Source of the DNA: DASXMT01 sp963803065
Lineage (GTDB): Bacteria > Actinomycetota > Acidimicrobiia > Acidimicrobiales > RAAP-2
Length of the DNA: 64,000 nt
Direction of reading: 5' to 3'
Assembly: GCA_963803065.1 (NCBI GenBank)
Contig: CAWDKW010000007.1
Location: 162,536 to 226,535, forward strand
Shown here: piece after piece, positions 60,917 to 64,000 of the stretch
Numbering within the stretch: the stretch's first letter is position 1
Layout of the letters: each line of letters starts with the position of its first letter
Position numbers and translations under genes: made by a program
The notes under the pieces: model-generated
The model's database searches: none
What the model was told of the DNA's origin: nothing
What the model saw: only the letters and a program-made list of their open reading frames with translations

Positions 60917-62445
60917 GAGACCCCTCTCTTGGGTAATGCGTTGGGATGAAGATCGCCAACTGTCGACGACGCCACCCAGGCCGTGCCGTCCGCCGGGTAG
61001 AAGTTGCAGTCGTAGCCGCCGTAGTAGATCCGACCGTCGCCGAAGGGCGAGGGCAGAATGCTCCGGATGGATACGAAGGCCTGGCCCGAGCGGATGGGTT
61101 TGGACACCGCCGCCGAAGGCGTCATGCTCGGTCCACTAAGGCAGCGCAGCGTGTAAGCGGGCGAGGACCCTTGAGCGGTGCGAATGGCGAAACACGCCGT
61201 ACGGTTGTAGTGAACTACCCCCGAGGCGATCGGTCCGCAGGTCTGTCCCGACGGACACTCCCCGAGGTAACCCCACTCGAACCCGAAGACCTGTCGCTCG
61301 ACACCACCGAGCTTCATCGTCTGGAAGTCACCGTTGTTGTAGGCAGCAATCACGTCGACGATGGAGCCCGATCCCGATGCGGGGATCGTGGTGCCCTGGG
61401 CGGCCATCATCTCGCGGATCGCGGGTATGGGTTGGAACTCGAGAGTCTGGATCAGCCCACCTGCCACGGCGTTTGGGCTCGGGCTCGAGGTGATGTCGAG
61501 TTGCCCATCGGGGAGGTGGTCGAAGCGGTAGACATTGCCGTCTCCCTCGGTCGAGACGAGAAGCGAGGGTGATCCGTCATGGGTCAGACAGGTGATGCCC
61601 CGGAGGCCGCTGTTGTGCGGCCCGACCGGTGGCGCCTTATAGACCGGTACCCAGCGAGGCACAGACGTGGGAAGCGCGCCGTCGTTGCGGCGGTACAGGG
61701 TCGCGTTGACCGTGCTGTAAAGAGCTCCGGCGCAGTCGGCGAAGCCAGTGTTCTTCTGGGTCACCGCACCAATGGAAGCCGGTGGTGCCACCGTTAGCTC
61801 TGGTGTCGGACTGAACACAAGCGTATGACGGGTCCGAGACCAAACGCCATGGAGGACCCCGGTCGGGCGCACGCCGGCATAGACGGCCCACACTCCGTTT
61901 GACTCGTGGGCACCAAAGGCTCGGATGTCCGCGCTAGCAGGAAGGACATACGAGTTCACCAGCGAGAAGGAGTTGGCACCGTCGAGCAGCCACTGGATCC
62001 TGGACTTGCCGTCGATAATGGCTTGTGTGACCAAGAGCGAGTGGCCCGGTCCGAGGCCTTGGTCGGCGGGTATGGGGAATGAATCCAAAGCCTGGACTCG
62101 GAGGGACTCGGTCTGCTCGAAAACCTTCCAGGGGCCAGTCTTGGAATTCTTGACAAGGACCTGGCCGTAGGCCTTTGGACCTGGGTATTGCCACTGGTCT
62201 GTCGCTGCGAAGAGACGGCCAGCATGTGCGACAAGTGCGACGGTCTCGGTGTCGTGGGCGACTGGGGACTTCGCGTTCGTGGTCAGCGGCTGGCGCTGCG
62301 CCGCCACGGCGTACGACGCACCGGGTCCTCGGGTGGTGGCCGCCTCTCCTTCTGTCGCCGGCGCCGTCCAGGCCACCGCCACGCATACGGTCATCGCCAC
62401 TCCCAAGGCGGACACAACGGCACGCCCGTAGCGGTGCTGCGTCAT
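60913..62445 (-). CDS. Secreted protein of unknown function, possible beta-propeller
   Basis: About 510 residues. The N-terminus MTQHRYGRAVVSALGVAMTV with a hydrophobic core and cleavage near EGEAA is a signal peptide. The mature part has repeated beta-rich blocks (ETVALVAHAGRLFAATDQWQYPG, GVWAVYAGVRPTGVLHGVW, GITCLTHDGSPSLLVSTEGDGNVYRFDHLPDG, GDGRIYYGGYDCNFYPADGTAWVASS) that look like blades of a propeller. It has about seven Cys. I do not recognise the family. It is translationally coupled to the phosphoesterase, so they may act together outside the cell. ATG 62445 was chosen; the frame is open to 62565. Confidence 0.7.
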   Translation of the reverse strand: MTQHRYGRAVVSALGVAMTVCVAVAWTAPATEGEAATTRGPGASYAVAAQRQPLTTNAKSPVAHDTETVALVAHAGRLFAATDQWQYPGPKAYGQVLVKNSKTGPWKVFEQTESLRVQALDSFPIPADQGLGPGHSLLVTQAIIDGKSRIQWLLDGANSFSLVNSYVLPASADIRAFGAHESNGVWAVYAGVRPTGVLHGVWSRTRHTLVFSPTPELTVAPPASIGAVTQKNTGFADCAGALYSTVNATLYRRNDGALPTSVPRWVPVYKAPPVGPHNSGLRGITCLTHDGSPSLLVSTEGDGNVYRFDHLPDGQLDITSSPSPNAVAGGLIQTLEFQPIPAIREMMAAQGTTIPASGSGSIVDVIAAYNNGDFQTMKLGGVERQVFGFEWGYLGECPSGQTCGPIASGVVHYNRTACFAIRTAQGSSPAYTLRCLSGPSMTPSAAVSKPIRSGQAFVSIRSILPSPFGDGRIYYGGYDCNFYPADGTAWVASSTVGDLHPNALPKRGVS

Positions 62446-62549
62446 GAGGTCGGCGTCCTCGGGCCGGCCACATCGGCGCGCAGCGCGACCGGGTAAATCG
62501 TGGTGTCCGCGCGCTCCATGCTCGAAGTATGGGGTGCCGGGAGGAAGAT

Positions 62550-62566
62550 TGTCAACTAAGTTCACA
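62550..62566. promoter_or_regulatory. MarR-type operator between divergent genes
   Basis: TGTCAACTAAGTTCACA is a 17-bp palindrome around a central A with one mismatched pair (AACT-A-AGTT core). It lies 20 bp before the GTG of the marR gene and about 105 bp before the divergent secreted-protein gene, the classical position for autoregulation and control of the neighbour. Confidence 0.55.
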
Positions 62567-62585
62567 GTTTGCTATCATCTCCTTT

Positions 62586-63080
62586 GTGGTCCCTGACGCC
62601 GACCCATCGGGTGTTCCTTCGACAGCATTGAGCCTCGGAGCGGCGCTCCGGCGCGCCTGGCTCGGCTACCAGCTTCGGTTGGACCGTGCCATGGCCGAGG
62701 CGGGGTTCGGCGAGCGAAAGTTCCCCGATGGCCGGGCGTTGCGTGTGTGCTCAGGTGTGGCGGGATCAACCATCTCAGCCATCGGACGTGAGCTCGGCAT
62801 CACCCGACAGGGCGCCAGCAAGGTCGTTGCACACCTTTGTGAGCACGGCTACGTCGCGGTGGCCGATTCGACCACCAGCAAGAGGGAGAAGTCGGTCATG
62901 CTTACCCGACGGGGGATTGACTACATGGTGCACCAGCGGGCGGCGGCCCGGGCCATCGAGGACGACCTGCGGGCCGAACTGGGGGAGGCGGCGCTCTTTG
63001 CGCTGGGGGCGTTGCTCGACTCGCTCGACGCAGAGGAGGTGCGCCTGCGCGCGTACCTGGGTCGTTCGTCCAGAATTTAG
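62586..63080 (+). CDS. MarR family transcriptional regulator
   Basis: About 164 residues from the GTG at 62586. Winged helix: GVAGSTISAIGRELGITRQGASKVVAHLCEHGYVAVADSTTSKREKSVMLTRRGIDYMV, with ITRQGASKVVAHL as recognition helix and REKSVMLT as wing. The N- and C-terminal helices (LRRAWLGYQLRLDRAM, AIEDDLRAELGEAALFALGALLDSL) form the dimer interface. It is divergent from the secreted-protein/phosphoesterase operon and probably represses it and itself through the operator at 62550. The long frame back to 62529 overlaps that operator. Confidence 0.85.
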   Translation: MVPDADPSGVPSTALSLGAALRRAWLGYQLRLDRAMAEAGFGERKFPDGRALRVCSGVAGSTISAIGRELGITRQGASKVVAHLCEHGYVAVADSTTSKREKSVMLTRRGIDYMVHQRAAARAIEDDLRAELGEAALFALGALLDSLDAEEVRLRAYLGRSSRI

Positions 63081-63278
63081 CCCGAGCCGGAATTACCTTG
63101 AAGGGTGTCATCCGATAATCGGTCACTGATCGCGCGCAAAATGACCTGGCAAGTCGTCATTCGAAATAGAGAAATGGAGCTGTCGTGATGACCAAAGAAG
63201 CCAGAACACGCTTCCGTAGATTCTCAGATCCGATTTGCGCCGTGTCAGGCACCGCAGAGTCGGTACTCGTGAAAGGGC

Positions 63279-63995
63279 TTACGCGGCCTTCCGGTGGTAT
63301 TCGTGAGCGAAGCCACCAAGGCGATCGCGGCGCACGATCGGTCCGGTAGCTCCTACGAGGGTGAGTGGCGCGCCCTCGGGTATTCGGAGATTGAGGCCGC
63401 GGTGGGGACGTTCTGTGTTGTACTGGTCGAGGTAGGTCTTAACACCGACTCGAGATGGACGTTCCCTGAGGACAAAGATCCTGTCGAGACACTCGGTACA
63501 AACGGTTCGGACGAAACGCTCGGCATAAGCATTTGCTCTCGCGGCTCGCCACGGGGTGCGAATGATCTCCACGCCTTCTGCCTTGATCTCGATGCCCAGC
63601 TTCAGCAGCTCACCTTGGATGCGCTGGTAACCCCACGAGGGGTTGTCCTTGGACAGGCGCCACACCAGCAGCTGGGTCTGTTGGGATACGGCTCTCCTTC
63701 GGGGTCACACGATGGGGCTGAGTCCACTTCCGCCGAATGAGCTCTCGGTGCCAGCGTCGGAGGGTATCTGGCGTCACCAGCGATGAGGTTCCCACACCGG
63801 CCGGAGCCGTTGTAGCACCGCGAGCACCATGCGTTCCTCGGGCTTCGCCTGCGGACGGTTTACCTGACGGCGGAGGATGACTACTTCTTGTCGGAGGACC
63901 AATAGCTCGATGTCTTTCGATCTCGTGGTCCGACAGCAGAGCAGAAGGAGATAGAAGAGCTGTCGGCTGAACAAGACAATGACACGAATGACCAT
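63279..63995 (-). pseudogene. Degraded transposase related to the copy at the left edge
   Basis: From 63995, MVIRVIVLFSRQLFYLLLLC and DIELLVLRQEVVILRRQVNRPQ match the left-edge element. A shift near 63780 leads to SLVTPDTLRRWHRELIRRKW, and one near 63690 to MWRLSKDNPSWGYQRIQGEL. Then KLGIEI joins directly to KAEGVEIIRTPWRAARANAYAERFV, deleting most of the catalytic core including the first two Asp. The end YNTERPHRGLNLRIPEG is normal. It is non-functional. Confidence 0.85.
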
Positions 63996-64000
63996 CCGCC

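Noticed and set aside
59949..61139. 396-codon frame on the plus strand
   Set aside because: Opposite strand of the phosphoesterase and secreted-protein genes, no recognisable domain.
1..64000. CRISPR arrays, rRNA genes, complete tRNA genes
   Set aside because: None seen; the only tRNA-like sequence is the 3' fragment at 58946, and the short repeats do not form an array with regular spacers.

Overview
This window looks like chromosomal DNA of a high-GC Gram-positive actinobacterium, possibly an environmental Acidimicrobiia-like lineage. Support comes from two luciferase-like enzymes of the F420-dependent type, an SCP-x/DUF35/MaoC repertoire typical of actinobacterial sterol-type catabolism, an MMPL transporter, frequent GTG/TTG starts and several apparently leaderless promoters. 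The lineage is inference only, because no rRNA or complete tRNA is present.

Layout. 1-436 and 63279-63995 are related copies of one insertion sequence, in the same orientation at the two ends; the right copy is broken. 549-1430 is a cytochrome oxidase assembly gene (ctaG). 1493-43484 is a large catabolic island working on CoA thioesters: two CaiB/BaiF CoA transferases, an acyl-CoA synthetase, five acyl-CoA dehydrogenases (ACADs) plus a remnant, three crotonases, three MaoC/FAS1-like hydratase genes, four SDRs, three thiolase-type proteins (two with DUF35 partners), an aldehyde dehydrogenase, a frameshifted cytochrome P450, two LLM oxidoreductases, an amidohydrolase, an ACAD10/11-type kinase, two SnoaL-like proteins, a MarR regulator and a Liv-type ABC importer (34758-39806). 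43766-46114 holds insertion-sequence debris and a toxin-antitoxin pair. 47106-54482 is a tightly overlapped, GC-richer operon on the minus strand: histidine kinase, response regulator, MMPL transporter, ABC ATPase, FtsX-type permease. 55104-56269 is a truncated second copy of the insertion sequence joined to the 3' half of another livF. 56395-62445 holds a secreted GH3 glycosidase, a 3' fragment of tRNA-Gly (probable attachment site), a frameshifted secreted phosphoesterase and an unknown secreted protein, and 62586-63080 is a divergent MarR regulator.

How the genes may work together. A carboxylic acid would enter through the Liv importer and be activated by the synthetase or CoA transferases. 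It would be oxidised by the ACADs, including a two-gene pair; hydrated by split MaoC proteins; and either dehydrogenated by MFE2-like SDRs and cleaved by thiolases, or cleaved by an Ltp2/DUF35-type retro-aldolase. Heteromeric ACAD, split MaoC, Ltp2-like aldolase with DUF35 and P450 are the enzyme classes of mycobacterial cholesterol side-chain (igr) degradation, here scattered over 20 kb. The kinase and the matching ACAD suggest a 4-hydroxyacyl-CoA branch as in ACAD10/11 and levulinate catabolism. The substrate cannot be read from the sequence.

There are many single-base frameshifts (P450, phosphoesterase, transposases). They may be real decay or, for the secreted and P450 genes, assembly error.
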